This document shows, piece after piece, positions 19,206 through 28,054 of a stretch of 64,000 nt of DNA. The stretch spans positions 1 to 64,000 of the forward strand of contig NZ_NESF01000005.1 in the NCBI RefSeq assembly GCF_003063665.1. Reading direction: 5' to 3'. The notes beneath the pieces are model-generated. The model had not been told where the DNA came from. It worked only from the letters and a program-made list of their open reading frames with translations, and searched no databases. This DNA is from Limnohabitans sp. Hippo3. Lineage in GTDB: Bacteria > Pseudomonadota > Gammaproteobacteria > Burkholderiales > Burkholderiaceae_C. A program made the position numbers and the translations under genes. Position 1 is the stretch's first letter; the number at the start of each line of letters is the position of its first letter.

Positions 19206-20044
19206 GGTATTACAGCAGGCAAGCCGGGCAGCGGGCCAAAGGCCATGACCCACAGGCCCGCCAAGGCCAAAAAAGGACCAAAAGGAATATAGCCGTCTTC
19301 GGGCATGCGCTGGCGCAGGCGCAAGAGCAGGCCACCTGCCACGCCGGTGATCGATGCGATCAGAACGAGCGACAGCAAAGCGGGCCAGCCCAGCCAGGCA
19401 CCCAGGGCCGCCAGCAGTTTGAAGTCGCCTTGACCCATGCCCTCTTTGCCGGTCACGCCCTTGAACAGCCAAAACACCATCCATAAAAATACATAACCCA
19501 CCACAGCCCCCCACAAGGCTGTGCTCAGGCTGACATGGCTCAGCCCCAGACTGGCGGCGAGCAGACCTGACCACACCAAAGGCTGGGTGATGGCATCGGG
19601 CAGCAAGGTGGTGTCGGCGTCGATGGCGGCCAGTGTGATCAAGGCGCTCGCAAAACCTGCCCAGGCCAAGGCGCTCAAGCTCAAGCCGTACTGGCCGAAG
19701 CTCCACACAAACACGGCGGCCGTGGCCAGCTCGATGGCCGGGTCACGCCAGCCAATGCTGCAGGCGCACTGGCTGCAGCGGCCTTGGAGGCGCAGGTAGC
19801 TGAGGACCGGGATTTTTTCAGTCCACGGCAGCACGTGGCCACACTGGGGGCAATGCGAACCGGGGACGGCGATGTTGTAAGGGCGGACTGCAGGGCTTTC
19901 TGTGCCATCTTCGGCATGGGTGCTGGCAGCCGCCCATTGCGCCTCCAGCATGCGGGGCAAGCGGTGGACGACCACATTCAAAAAGCTGCCCACCACCAGG
20001 CCCAGCAGCGCCGCAGCGCCCCAAAGGAATCCGTCGGCGGCCAT
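19202..20044 (-). CDS. pilD: Type IV prepilin leader peptidase / N-methyltransferase
   Basis: PilD cleaves and N-methylates type IV prepilins and pseudopilins in the inner membrane. The 280-residue protein has a cytoplasmic zinc domain with two CxxC pairs (CPQCGHVLP and CSQCACSIGW). The catalytic aspartates lie in AIDADTTLLPDAIT and GMGQGDFKLLAALG, and about eight membrane helices are present. The start at 20044 (MAADGFLWGAAALLG) begins just before the first helix. It lies 1 base after pilC. Confidence 0.94.
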   Translation of the reverse strand: MAADGFLWGAAALLGLVVGSFLNVVVHRLPRMLEAQWAAASTHAEDGTESPAVRPYNIAVPGSHCPQCGHVLPWTEKIPVLSYLRLQGRCSQCACSIGWRDPAIELATAAVFVWSFGQYGLSLSALAWAGFASALITLAAIDADTTLLPDAITQPLVWSGLLAASLGLSHVSLSTALWGAVVGYVFLWMVFWLFKGVTGKEGMGQGDFKLLAALGAWLGWPALLSLVLIASITGVAGGLLLRLRQRMPEDGYIPFGPFLALAGLWVMAFGPLPGLPAVIP

Positions 20045-20045
20045 C

Positions 20046-21242
20046 TCAGAACACCTGACCCAAGCGAAATATCGGCAAATACATGGCCACGAGAATACCG
20101 CCAATCAGACCGCCCAGCACGACAATGATCAAGGGTTCGAGCAAACTCGACAAACCGTTGACCCGGTCGTCCACTTCGGTTTCCATCAAACCCCCAGCTC
20201 GCGCCAGCAAGCTGTCCATGGCCCCGGTTTCTTCGCCCGTGGCGCACAGCTGGACGATCATGTCTGGAAAGCGCCCGCTGCGGGCCATGCCTTCACTCAG
20301 TCGGCCGCCTTGAACCACCTGTCTTTGCAGCTGTGTTGTCACGCGCTCATACACCGCGTGGTCGCAGGCCTGTGCCACTGGCCCGAGGGCTTCGCTCAGG
20401 GGCACACCAGCCGCCAACAAGGCCGACAGGGTTTGCGCCCAACGTGCGACCACCGCGGTGCCGATCAGTGGCCCCAGCAGCGGCAACTTGAGCAGCCAAC
20501 GGTCGCGCAAGGCCTGGATGCGGGCTTGGGCACGCTGCGGGCGCTGCCAGAGCCAGAAGCCGAGCAGCACAGCCAATGCGGCCAAGGGACCGGCCGAGCT
20601 CAGGCCTTCACTCAGTGCCACCACCATTTGGGTGGCCCAGGGCAAATCGGCCCCGAAGGACTGGAAAACTTCTTCGAACACCGGCACCACGAACACCAAA
20701 ATCAGCACCAGCACCGCGATGGCCACCGCCATGACCACGCAGGGGTACATCAGGGCCGAGCGCACGCGTGAGCGCAGGGCTTCGTTTTTCTCCAGGGTGT
20801 GCGCCAGGCGCTCCACCATGGTGTCCAGGATGCCTGCGGCCTCGCCCGCTTGCACCATGCTGGTGTACAGCCCCGAAAAGTGGCTCGGGTGTCGGGCCAG
20901 GGCCTGGTGCAAGGCCGACCCGGACGCCACATCGTCACGCACCGCTTGCATCACCTCCATCAGGGTCACGGCGTTGAGGCTGCGCGTGAGCATGTCCAGG
21001 GCCTGCAGCAAGGGCACGCCCGCGCGCAACAGCGCCGCCAGCTGCCGTGTCATCAGCGACAGGTCGGCGGGCCGCACGCGGGCAGGGCTTTCCATCCACA
21101 GGCGCTGCACGCGAATGTGCCGCACGCCTTGTCGGCGCAGTTGCGCACGGGCCAGGCCGGCCTCTTGCGCCTGCAGCCGCCCTTGCACCGGGCGGTCTTG
21201 GGCGTCGCGCCCTTGCCAGGCGAAAACAGGGGTTTTGCTCAT
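20046..21242 (-). CDS. pilC: Type IV pilus inner-membrane platform protein PilC
   Basis: PilC (GspF family) is the membrane platform under the pilus ATPase. The 398-residue protein has two repeated GspF domains, each with three membrane-associated segments. Visible signatures are LSLMTRQLAALLRAGVPLLQ and WAQTLSALLAAGVPLSEAL, and GEETGAMDSLLARAGGLMET comes before the last helices. The start at 21242 overlaps the end of pilB by four bases. Confidence 0.94.
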   Translation of the reverse strand: MSKTPVFAWQGRDAQDRPVQGRLQAQEAGLARAQLRRQGVRHIRVQRLWMESPARVRPADLSLMTRQLAALLRAGVPLLQALDMLTRSLNAVTLMEVMQAVRDDVASGSALHQALARHPSHFSGLYTSMVQAGEAAGILDTMVERLAHTLEKNEALRSRVRSALMYPCVVMAVAIAVLVLILVFVVPVFEEVFQSFGADLPWATQMVVALSEGLSSAGPLAALAVLLGFWLWQRPQRAQARIQALRDRWLLKLPLLGPLIGTAVVARWAQTLSALLAAGVPLSEALGPVAQACDHAVYERVTTQLQRQVVQGGRLSEGMARSGRFPDMIVQLCATGEETGAMDSLLARAGGLMETEVDDRVNGLSSLLEPLIIVVLGGLIGGILVAMYLPIFRLGQVF

Positions 21243-22456
21243 GCGCCGTCCCGCGTGTTGGCCAGCACCTCGTCCAGTGAGGTGATGCCTTGCAAGACCT
21301 TGCGCAAACCCGCTGCGCGAAGGCCGATCACGCCTTCGCGCAGGGCCTGTTGGGCCAACACCTGGCTGCCCACTTCTTGCAGGATCAGGGCCTGCATGTC
21401 GGCGCTCACGGGCATGACCTGAAAAATCCCGGTGCGCCCTGAAAATCCTTTGTGGCAATGCGCACAGCCCACGGGTTGCCAGACCTCCACCTCATGGGTG
21501 CTCAGCCAAGCGGGGGGCATGCCTGCTTGCAACAAGACGGCGGTAGGCAGTTTCACGGGCGCCTTGCACAGCGGGCACAGGCAGCGCACCAGGCGCTGCG
21601 CCGTGATCAGGCTGACGCTGGCCGCGATGTTGTAGGGGGCGACGCCCATGTTGCGCAGGCGCACCAGCGTGCCGGGTGCATCGTTCGTGTGCAGGGTGGA
21701 CAACACCAGATGCCCCGTTTGCGCCGCCTGGATGGCGATGTTGGCCGTCTCCAGGTCGCGCACCTCGCCCACCATTAAGACATCCGGGTCTTGCCGCAGA
21801 AAAGCCCGCAAGGCGATGGCAAAGGTCAGGCCGGGTTTGTCTTGCACATTCACCTGGTTGATGCCCTGCAGCTGGATCTCGCAAGGGTCTTCCACTGTGG
21901 CGATGTTCACCTCTGGGGTGTTGAGCCTGTTCAGGCAGGCGTAGAGCGATTGGGTCTTGCCCGAGCCGGTCGGCCCGGTCACCAGCACCATGCCGTGCGG
22001 GCGCTGAATCGCCTCCAGCAAACGGGCCAGGTCCTCTGGCTCGTAGCCCAGCTGGGTCAAATCCAGCTGGACCTGTTCGGCGTCCAGCACCCGGATGACC
22101 AGCTTTTCGCCAAACAAGGTGGGCAAGGTGCTGATGCGCAAATCCAGCTCGCGACCGCTGGCCAGCTGCAGTTTCATGCGACCGTCTTGCGGCAGGCGTT
22201 TTTCGGCGATGTCCAGCCGCGACAGCACCTTGATGCGCGAAGCCAGACGGTCTTTCAGCGCGATGGCTGGGGTGGCCACTTCGCGCAACTCGCCGTCGAT
22301 GCGCATGCGCACCCGGTAATGGTGCTCGTACGGCTCAAAGTGCAAATCCGAGGCTTTCAGTGCAACCGCCTGCTCCAGCAGTTGCTGCACCAAATGCACC
22401 ACAGGCGCGTCGTCGACGGCCCCCGATTTGGGCCGATTGCTGAGGGGCTCCAGCAT
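21239..22456 (-). CDS. pilB: Type IV pilus extension ATPase PilB, unusually short
   Basis: PilB (GspE family) powers pilus assembly. The catalytic core is complete: Walker A GPTGSGKT, Asp box TVEDPCE, Walker B VLMVGEVRD, His box LSTLHTNDA, and a zinc tetracysteine (CLCPLC then CAHC). From the ATG at 22456, backed by GGGAG five bases upstream, the protein is 405 residues. Typical PilB has about 560-580, and the N-terminal MshEN-type domain is absent. A TTG at 22534 would add only 26 residues before an in-frame stop. Either this is a natural short form or the N-terminus has been lost. Confidence 0.85.
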   Translation of the reverse strand: MLEPLSNRPKSGAVDDAPVVHLVQQLLEQAVALKASDLHFEPYEHHYRVRMRIDGELREVATPAIALKDRLASRIKVLSRLDIAEKRLPQDGRMKLQLASGRELDLRISTLPTLFGEKLVIRVLDAEQVQLDLTQLGYEPEDLARLLEAIQRPHGMVLVTGPTGSGKTQSLYACLNRLNTPEVNIATVEDPCEIQLQGINQVNVQDKPGLTFAIALRAFLRQDPDVLMVGEVRDLETANIAIQAAQTGHLVLSTLHTNDAPGTLVRLRNMGVAPYNIAASVSLITAQRLVRCLCPLCKAPVKLPTAVLLQAGMPPAWLSTHEVEVWQPVGCAHCHKGFSGRTGIFQVMPVSADMQALILQEVGSQVLAQQALREGVIGLRAAGLRKVLQGITSLDEVLANTRDGA

Positions 22457-22577
22457 GGCGTCTCCCTGAATACTTTTGTTTTTGGCCAGCGCATCATGAG
22501 CCCCATTGGGCGGTTTGTAAATGCACCGGCTCAAAACCGCGCTGTTTTTTCAGGGCTGCGCCGTCTGGGCGCTTTGC

Positions 22578-23738
22578 TCAGACGAATTTGACCGGCTGGT
22601 ATTGCGGGTCGGTGTGCTCGCAGGCCTCGGCTTTGGCGCAGGGCATCTGGCACAGTTCGCGGTCGGTCGCCGGGCAAGCGCGGTTGAAGGTCACCACATG
22701 GTCCACCTCGGCGCGGATGCCGATCCATTCGCCCAGTTTGTGGTCGTGGTGGCTGGGCACATGGGCCATGAGCAGGTCGCCGCTGGCCAGGCGCAAGGTG
22801 TACAAAAATTCCGAACCCCGGAAGGCCTTGCGGATGATCTGCGCTTTCACCGGGGCATCGTCGTCGTGCACGATGTCGTCGGCCCGCAGCAGCACATCGC
22901 ATTGGCCGCCTTCAAAAGCGCAGGGCAGGGGGCATTCGGCCACGTCGGTCAGCTGGCCAACGGGCGTGTCCACCACCACTTGTCCATTGACTTCGCTCAG
23001 GGTGGCCGGGGTGAAAACGCCGTGGCCAATGAAGTCCGCCACAAATCGGGTGGCCGGGCGGTGGTACAGGCTGTAGGCGTCGTCCCACTGGTGCAGCTGG
23101 CCTTCGTTCATGACGCCGATCACGTCGCCAATCGCAAAGGCTTCGAGCTGGTCGTGTGTGACCAGCAGTGCGGTGGCCTTGGCGGCTTTGAGGATGTTGC
23201 GCACCTCGTGGGCCAGGCGCTCACGCAGGTCGATGTCGAGGTTGGAAAACGGCTCGTCCAGCAGCAGCAGGTCGGGTTTGGGGGCCAGCGCACGGGCCAG
23301 GGCCACGCGTTGCTGCTGGCCGCCCGAGAGCTCGTGCGGGAAGCGTTTTTGCGCACCTTCCAAGCCCACCAGTTTGAGGACTTCGGCCACGCGGGTTTGG
23401 CGCTCGGCCTTGGGCAGGTGTTCCAGCCCAAAGCCCACATTGCGGCCCACGTCCATGTGCGGAAACAGCGCGTAGTCCTGGAACACCATGCCAATGCGTC
23501 GGCGTTCGGCTGGCTCGGTGTGGTTTTTGTTGCTGACCACCCGGCTGGACAGCAAAATCTGCCCGCCCGTGACCGGCTCCAGACCTGCCACCGCCCGCAG
23601 CAAGGTGGTCTTGCCGCAACCCGATGGGCCGATCAACACACCAATGTCACCCGAGCGCAGGCCCAGGTTCACCCCCCGCACGGCAGGCGTGGTGCTGCTG
23701 GGGTATTGGATGTCGAGTTGGCGCAGTTCCAGAAACAT
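22578..23738 (-). CDS. ABC transporter ATP-binding protein, ferric iron type (FbpC-like)
   Basis: The 386-residue ATPase has Walker [10 protein letters not shown], the signature LSGGQQQR and Walker B LLLLDEP, with a C-terminal TOBE-like regulatory region of about 130 residues. The length and ALFPHMDVGRNVGFGLEHLP resemble FbpC/PotA-type importers. It is divergent from a matching two-lobed permease gene. The C-terminus has an extra cysteine-containing stretch (NRACPATDRELCQMPCAKAE) not typical of core ATPases. The substrate is inferred from the permease type and is not proven. Confidence 0.85.
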   Translation of the reverse strand: MFLELRQLDIQYPSSTTPAVRGVNLGLRSGDIGVLIGPSGCGKTTLLRAVAGLEPVTGGQILLSSRVVSNKNHTEPAERRRIGMVFQDYALFPHMDVGRNVGFGLEHLPKAERQTRVAEVLKLVGLEGAQKRFPHELSGGQQQRVALARALAPKPDLLLLDEPFSNLDIDLRERLAHEVRNILKAAKATALLVTHDQLEAFAIGDVIGVMNEGQLHQWDDAYSLYHRPATRFVADFIGHGVFTPATLSEVNGQVVVDTPVGQLTDVAECPLPCAFEGGQCDVLLRADDIVHDDDAPVKAQIIRKAFRGSEFLYTLRLASGDLLMAHVPSHHDHKLGEWIGIRAEVDHVVTFNRACPATDRELCQMPCAKAEACEHTDPQYQPVKFV

Positions 23739-23806
23739 GTTCCGGATTGTAGGCAGGTTGGCTGAAGTCTCGCCTTGGAACTGGCATCGGTGCTGTGCTG
23801 CCATGG

Positions 23807-23828
23807 ACCCCGGGTCTTCGCCCGGGGT
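23807..23828. repeat. REP-like palindrome between the ABC transporter genes
   Basis: ACCCCGGG and CCCGGGGT form a perfect 8-base stem around the loop TCTTCG, preceded by CATGG and followed by GACAGG. The layout resembles scattered extragenic palindromes of Comamonadaceae. It lies between divergent genes, so it is unlikely to be a terminator. Confidence 0.55.
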
Positions 23829-23878
23829 GACAGGCTGGACAAGGGCTTTCAGGGGGCGGCTTCTACAATAGCCCCGAT

Positions 23879-25513
23879 ATGTTGACCTCCTTGGCCCGCC
23901 GTTTATCGGGTCTCCCTTCCTTGCTCTTCGCTTTGCTGGCGCTGGCTTTGGCCTTGCCGGTACTGGCCGTGCTCGGCTCGTGGCTGCAGTGGAGCGGCGA
24001 GAGTGCCAGCATCTTGCGCGAGATGGCCGCCACCGTGCTGCCCGATTACGCACTCACATCGCTGGGCCTGTGCCTGATGGTGGCGGTGGGCGTGACGGTG
24101 TTGGGCCTAGCCACGGCGGCCCTGGTTACCTTGTTTGATTTTCCGGGGCGTGGTGTATTTGAATGGTTACTGCTCTTGCCGCTGGCCATGCCGGCCTATG
24201 TGGTGGCTTATGCCTACACCGACTTTTTGCAGTTCAGTGGTCCGCTGCAGGTGGCCCTGCGCGAGGCGCTGGGCTTGCAGGGGCGCTTGTGGCCCGATGT
24301 GCGCAGCGTCTGGGGTGCGGCCCTCGTGTTCACCTTGTCGCTCTACCCCTATGTGTATTTGCTGGCCCGAACCGCCTTGGTCGAGCGGGCTGCAGGCCTG
24401 ATGGAAGCGGCCCGTCTGTTGGGTGCACCCCTGTCCCGCCGCATCCGCGAAATCGCCTTGCCGCTGGCCCGCCCTGCCGTGGCGGCTGGGGTGGCGTTGG
24501 CGCTCATGGAAACCCTGGCCGACTTTGGCGTGTCTAGCTACTTCGGCATCCAGACCTTCACGGCGGGCATCTACAAAGCCTGGCTGTCCATGGACAACCG
24601 CATCGCTGCGGCGCAACTCGCCACGGTGCTGCTGGCCGTGGTGGTGGTTTTGCTGCAGCTGGAGCAACGTGCTCAAAAGCGCATGCGCTTCAACCAGGGG
24701 CGTGGTTTGCGCCAGGGCTCGGCCGAGGCCCAGCCGGTGCAGTTGCACGGCACGCGCCGCGTGCTGGCGTGGACGGTGTGCAGCGTGCCGGTGCTGCTGG
24801 GCTTTGTGCTGCCGGTGCTCATCATGCTGCGCGCTTTGGTGGGCGAGACGACCGAGATGCCCTGGGAGCGCTTTGGCCAATGGGCCTGGACCAGCTTGCG
24901 CCTGGGCGCGGTGACCGCTGTGCTGGCCGTGGGCGTGGCGCTGGCGCTGGCTTTCAGCGTGCGCACCCGGGCCGACCGCATCAGCCAGGGCGCCATCCAG
25001 CTGGTGGGTTTGGGCTATGCCATTCCCGGTGCGGTGGTGGTGGTGGGTTTGCTTTTGCCGGTGGGCTGGATTCAGCAGACCTGGCCCGCCTCGTCGGCGG
25101 GGGCCTGGATCACGGCCACCTCACTCGGCTTGGTGTGGGCCTATCTGGTGCGCTTTTGCGCTGTTGCGCTGCAGTCGGTGCAAAGTGGTTATGCCCGTAT
25201 TCCAGTCAGTCTGGACGACTCGGCCCGCATGTTGGGCGTGACCGGCTGGGGCCTGATGCGCCGCGTGCACGCGCCGCTGTTGCAGCGCACCACCATGGCG
25301 GCAGCCTTGCTGGTGTTTGTGGACGTGATGAAGGAGCTGCCCGCCACCATGGTGCTGCGACCCTTCAACAGCGACACGCTGGCCGTGGTGGCCTACCAGT
25401 TGGCACGCGACGAGCGATTGGGCGAGGCCGCGCTGCCTTCGCTGGCTTTGGTGCTCGTGGGCTTGATCCCGGTCATCTTGCTCAGCCGGACCTTGCGGCA
25501 AACCCGGACCTGA
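23879..25513 (+). CDS. ABC transporter permease, ferric iron type (FbpB-like, two fused domains)
   Basis: The 544-residue inner-membrane protein contains two permease lobes with about twelve helices. Each has an EAA loop (EAARLLGAPLSRRIREIALP and DSARMLGVTGWGLMRRVHAP). This fused two-lobe layout is typical of FbpB/SfuB iron(III) permeases and related 2-aminoethylphosphonate systems. The ATPase gene is divergent, and no periplasmic binding protein gene is found on either side, so it must be encoded elsewhere. Confidence 0.86.
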   Translation: MLTSLARRLSGLPSLLFALLALALALPVLAVLGSWLQWSGESASILREMAATVLPDYALTSLGLCLMVAVGVTVLGLATAALVTLFDFPGRGVFEWLLLLPLAMPAYVVAYAYTDFLQFSGPLQVALREALGLQGRLWPDVRSVWGAALVFTLSLYPYVYLLARTALVERAAGLMEAARLLGAPLSRRIREIALPLARPAVAAGVALALMETLADFGVSSYFGIQTFTAGIYKAWLSMDNRIAAAQLATVLLAVVVVLLQLEQRAQKRMRFNQGRGLRQGSAEAQPVQLHGTRRVLAWTVCSVPVLLGFVLPVLIMLRALVGETTEMPWERFGQWAWTSLRLGAVTAVLAVGVALALAFSVRTRADRISQGAIQLVGLGYAIPGAVVVVGLLLPVGWIQQTWPASSAGAWITATSLGLVWAYLVRFCAVALQSVQSGYARIPVSLDDSARMLGVTGWGLMRRVHAPLLQRTTMAAALLVFVDVMKELPATMVLRPFNSDTLAVVAYQLARDERLGEAALPSLALVLVGLIPVILLSRTLRQTRT

Positions 25514-25550
25514 AGACACCCGCAGCGGCGCTGGGTTGATCCCGAGCGCT

Positions 25551-26486
25551 TCAGTCCTTTGGTTTCAGCAGAGAACGCTCTTCGAGGATCTGCCGCACGA
25601 TGGCGTGGGCGTGGTCTTCGGTGATGTTGAAAGCCTGGCGCAGGTGTTCGATGGTGCGCCGTTCTTTGGCGCTGACTTGCCCGTCTTTGAGGATTTCTTC
25701 GATTTCCGTGGCGAATTCCAGCTCCTGGGTCCTGACGCGGGTGGCAAAGGCCGAAGCCACGATGCCGGTCAGCAAAGCCACGGTGAAAACCCCTGACAAA
25801 GCGGTGAACGCGCCAATGACTTTGCCCCAGGGTGACAGCGGCGTGACGTCGCCGTAACCCACGGTGGTGACGGTGACGATGGACCACCACATGGCGTCGG
25901 GGATGGTGCCCAACTTGTCAGGCTGCAGGGCGTGCTCGGCGTAGTACATCAGGCAAGAGGTGACCAGAATGGACAAGGCTAGGAGGTACAGCGCCGAAAT
26001 GAAGGCGTCCCTTTCCGCATAAATCGAGGCCATCAGGTCTTCGAGCGCAGTGGAATAGTGCGACAACTTCAGGATGCGCATGACCCGGAGCACCCGCAAA
26101 AACCTTAAATCCACGCCCGGCAGCAAGGTTTGCAAGAAGAAGGGCAAAACGGCGAGCAGGTCGATCAGGCCATGAAAACTCAACATGTAAGCCAGGCGAC
26201 GACGGGAGACGGTTTGTCTGGCATGTCGGGGTTTTTCTGCGGCGGTCCAGATGCGCAGCAGGTACTCCACGCTGAAAAAGACGATGGACAGTGTTTCAAA
26301 GCGGGCCAGTGCCAGCGGGTATTGGGCATCGATGGCGGGCACCGAGGCCAGGATCACGGCCGCCACATTGCCCAGCACCATCAGGGTCAGCACCCATGAG
26401 AACAGCTGGGCAACTTTTTTGTCTTTGTGGCTTTGGAGTTCAAGAATCAGGAACAAGCGGTGTCGGAGCGGGTGGTGTGCGTGCAT
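25551..26486 (-). CDS. Voltage-gated potassium channel-like protein
   Basis: The 311-residue protein has six predicted membrane segments. An arginine-rich S4-like helix (RFLRVLRVMRILK, residues 128-140) and a pore loop with the potassium selectivity filter TVGYGD (residues 208-213) are visible. A C-terminal cytoplasmic coiled region of about 70 residues follows. This is the Kv/KvAP-like layout. It has no obvious operon partner and is convergent with the permease gene. Confidence 0.9.
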   Translation of the reverse strand: MHAHHPLRHRLFLILELQSHKDKKVAQLFSWVLTLMVLGNVAAVILASVPAIDAQYPLALARFETLSIVFFSVEYLLRIWTAAEKPRHARQTVSRRRLAYMLSFHGLIDLLAVLPFFLQTLLPGVDLRFLRVLRVMRILKLSHYSTALEDLMASIYAERDAFISALYLLALSILVTSCLMYYAEHALQPDKLGTIPDAMWWSIVTVTTVGYGDVTPLSPWGKVIGAFTALSGVFTVALLTGIVASAFATRVRTQELEFATEIEEILKDGQVSAKERRTIEHLRQAFNITEDHAHAIVRQILEERSLLKPKD

Positions 26487-26608
26487 GGGTGCATCTTAGA
26501 CAAGAAGCCTTGCGGCAAAGCCAGCCATGAACTGGGCCGATAATTCCATCAGCCATCACCGATGTATTCGGATGGACCCTTGCCCCTGTCACCCCAAGGA
26601 CGATTGCC

Positions 26609-27493
26609 ATGAACCCTTCAGACGCTTTGACCGCCCGACCCGAGGTGCGTGGTTTTTTTGACCCCGGCACCTGGACGGTGACGTATGTGGTCCATGCCCC
26701 GCAGGGCAGGGCGTGCGCCGTCATCGACTCGGTGCTGGACTACGACCCCAAGTCAGGGCGCACGAGCACGGCTTCGGCCGACAAGGTGATCGACTACGTG
26801 CGCAGCCAGGGTTTGCAGGTGGCCTGGATTCTGGAAACCCACGCCCACGCAGACCACCTGAGCGCAGCGCCCTACCTGAAAGCGCAGCTGGGCGGCCAAA
26901 CCGCCATTGGGGCCCACATCTCGGCTGTGCAAAAAGTTTTCAAGGGCGTTTTCAACCTGGAGCCCGACTTTGCGGTGGACGGCCGCCAGTTTGACCGTTT
27001 GCTGGCCGACGGCGAGAGCTTGCCCGTGGGGAGCTTGCAGATACAGGCCATGTCAGTGCCTGGGCACACACCGGCTTGCATGGCCTACCAGGTGGGCGAC
27101 GCCGTGTTCGTCGGCGACACCCTGTTCATGCCCGATGTGGGGTCGGCGCGTTGTGATTTCCCGGGGGGTGATGCGCGGGCCTTGTACACGTCGGTGCAAA
27201 AAATCCTGAGTCTGCCGCCGCAAACCCGCCTGTTCATGTGCCACGATTACCCGCCCGAGGGGCGGGCCGTGCAGTACGAAACCACGGTGGCGGCGCAGCG
27301 TGCGGGCAACATCCACCTGAAAGACGGCACCAGCGAAGCCGACTTTGTGCGCATGCGCACCGCCCGGGATGCCACCTTGGCCATGCCGGTTTTGATCCTG
27401 CCTGCGGTGCAGGTCAACATCCGTGCGGGCGAGATGCCCCCGGCCGAGACCAATGGCGTGGCCTATTTGAAGATACCCCTGAACGCCCTGTGA
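26609..27493 (+). CDS. Metallo-beta-lactamase-fold protein, persulfide dioxygenase-like
   Basis: The 294-residue protein has the metal motif HAHADH at residues 78-83, VPGHTPACMAY, FVGDTLF and MCHDYPPEG, matching the ETHE1/Blh branch of glyoxalase-II-like enzymes. These iron enzymes oxidise glutathione persulfide to sulfite, or act with BigR-type regulators in sulfide detoxification. The next gene is an ArsR regulator, followed by sulfide dehydrogenase and SoxYZ-like genes, which supports a role in sulfur oxidation. Biochemical activity is inferred. Confidence 0.82.
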   Translation: MNPSDALTARPEVRGFFDPGTWTVTYVVHAPQGRACAVIDSVLDYDPKSGRTSTASADKVIDYVRSQGLQVAWILETHAHADHLSAAPYLKAQLGGQTAIGAHISAVQKVFKGVFNLEPDFAVDGRQFDRLLADGESLPVGSLQIQAMSVPGHTPACMAYQVGDAVFVGDTLFMPDVGSARCDFPGGDARALYTSVQKILSLPPQTRLFMCHDYPPEGRAVQYETTVAAQRAGNIHLKDGTSEADFVRMRTARDATLAMPVLILPAVQVNIRAGEMPPAETNGVAYLKIPLNAL

Positions 27494-27572
27494 GCTTTCT
27501 TCAATCCCGGTGAGCGCATGGCCCTTGTGGGAGGGGGCAGGCTCCCCATCGGCGTCATATCTTCATTTGTGC

Positions 27573-27600
27573 ATAAGCAAACAACAAATGATTGGTTTGA
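27573..27600. promoter_or_regulatory. Candidate operator, site 1 of a repeated 28-base sequence
   Basis: The block starts ATAAGCAAACAACAAATGAT and ends TGGTTTGA. It recurs at 38669-38696 with a single base change (C for the first G after ATGATT). CAAAC (27578-27582) and GTTTG (27595-27599) form inverted arms; a wider pair, CATTTGT (27564-27570) and ACAAATG (27584-27590), overlaps it. It lies 78 bases upstream of the ArsR gene that heads the sulfide operon. Confidence 0.6.
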
Positions 27601-27677
27601 AATGGCCACAAACCCCGCCAGAATGCGAAGCTTCCACATTTGAGCACCCGATCCGGGTCCAGGTCGAGCAAAAAACC

Positions 27678-28010
27678 ATGGTCGCAAACCCCGCCCCCCG
27701 CACAGGCCCTGCCCTGGCCGAATCCGATGCGGTCTTTGAAAAGGCCGCCGAGGTGTTTCGTGTCATGTCGGCGCCCATGCGGCTGCGCATCATCAGCGCT
27801 TTGTGCGACGGTGAAAAAAACGTGGGGCAATTGCTGGCCGAGATTGCCACCACCCAGCCCAACATGTCGCAGCACCTGAACACGCTGTTTGTGGCGGGTG
27901 TGCTGGGCAAACGGCGTGAGGGGGTGCAGATTTATTACCGCATCGCCAATGAACAGGTGGTCGCTTTGTGCCGGACCATGTGCTCACAGCTCACTGCGGC
28001 ATTGCATTGA
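27678..28010 (+). CDS. ArsR-family transcriptional regulator of the sulfide/Sox operon
   Basis: The 110-residue winged-helix protein has the DNA-recognition helix TQPNMSQHLNTL and wing REGVQIYYRI. Cysteines C43, C98 and C102 are present; the last two lie in ALCRTMC, a spacing also found in the second ArsR of this island. Thiol-based ArsR sensors (SqrR, BigR, SoxR types) repress sulfide and thiosulfate oxidation genes until persulfide reacts with their cysteines. The cysteine positions here do not match BigR exactly. It leads an operon with the next three genes, and the repeated 28-base site lies upstream. Confidence 0.88.
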   Translation: MVANPAPRTGPALAESDAVFEKAAEVFRVMSAPMRLRIISALCDGEKNVGQLLAEIATTQPNMSQHLNTLFVAGVLGKRREGVQIYYRIANEQVVALCRTMCSQLTAALH

Positions 28011-28054
28011 CACGACAATCCCCCCCCCATTGGGACCATTCCGAAGGAAAAACC

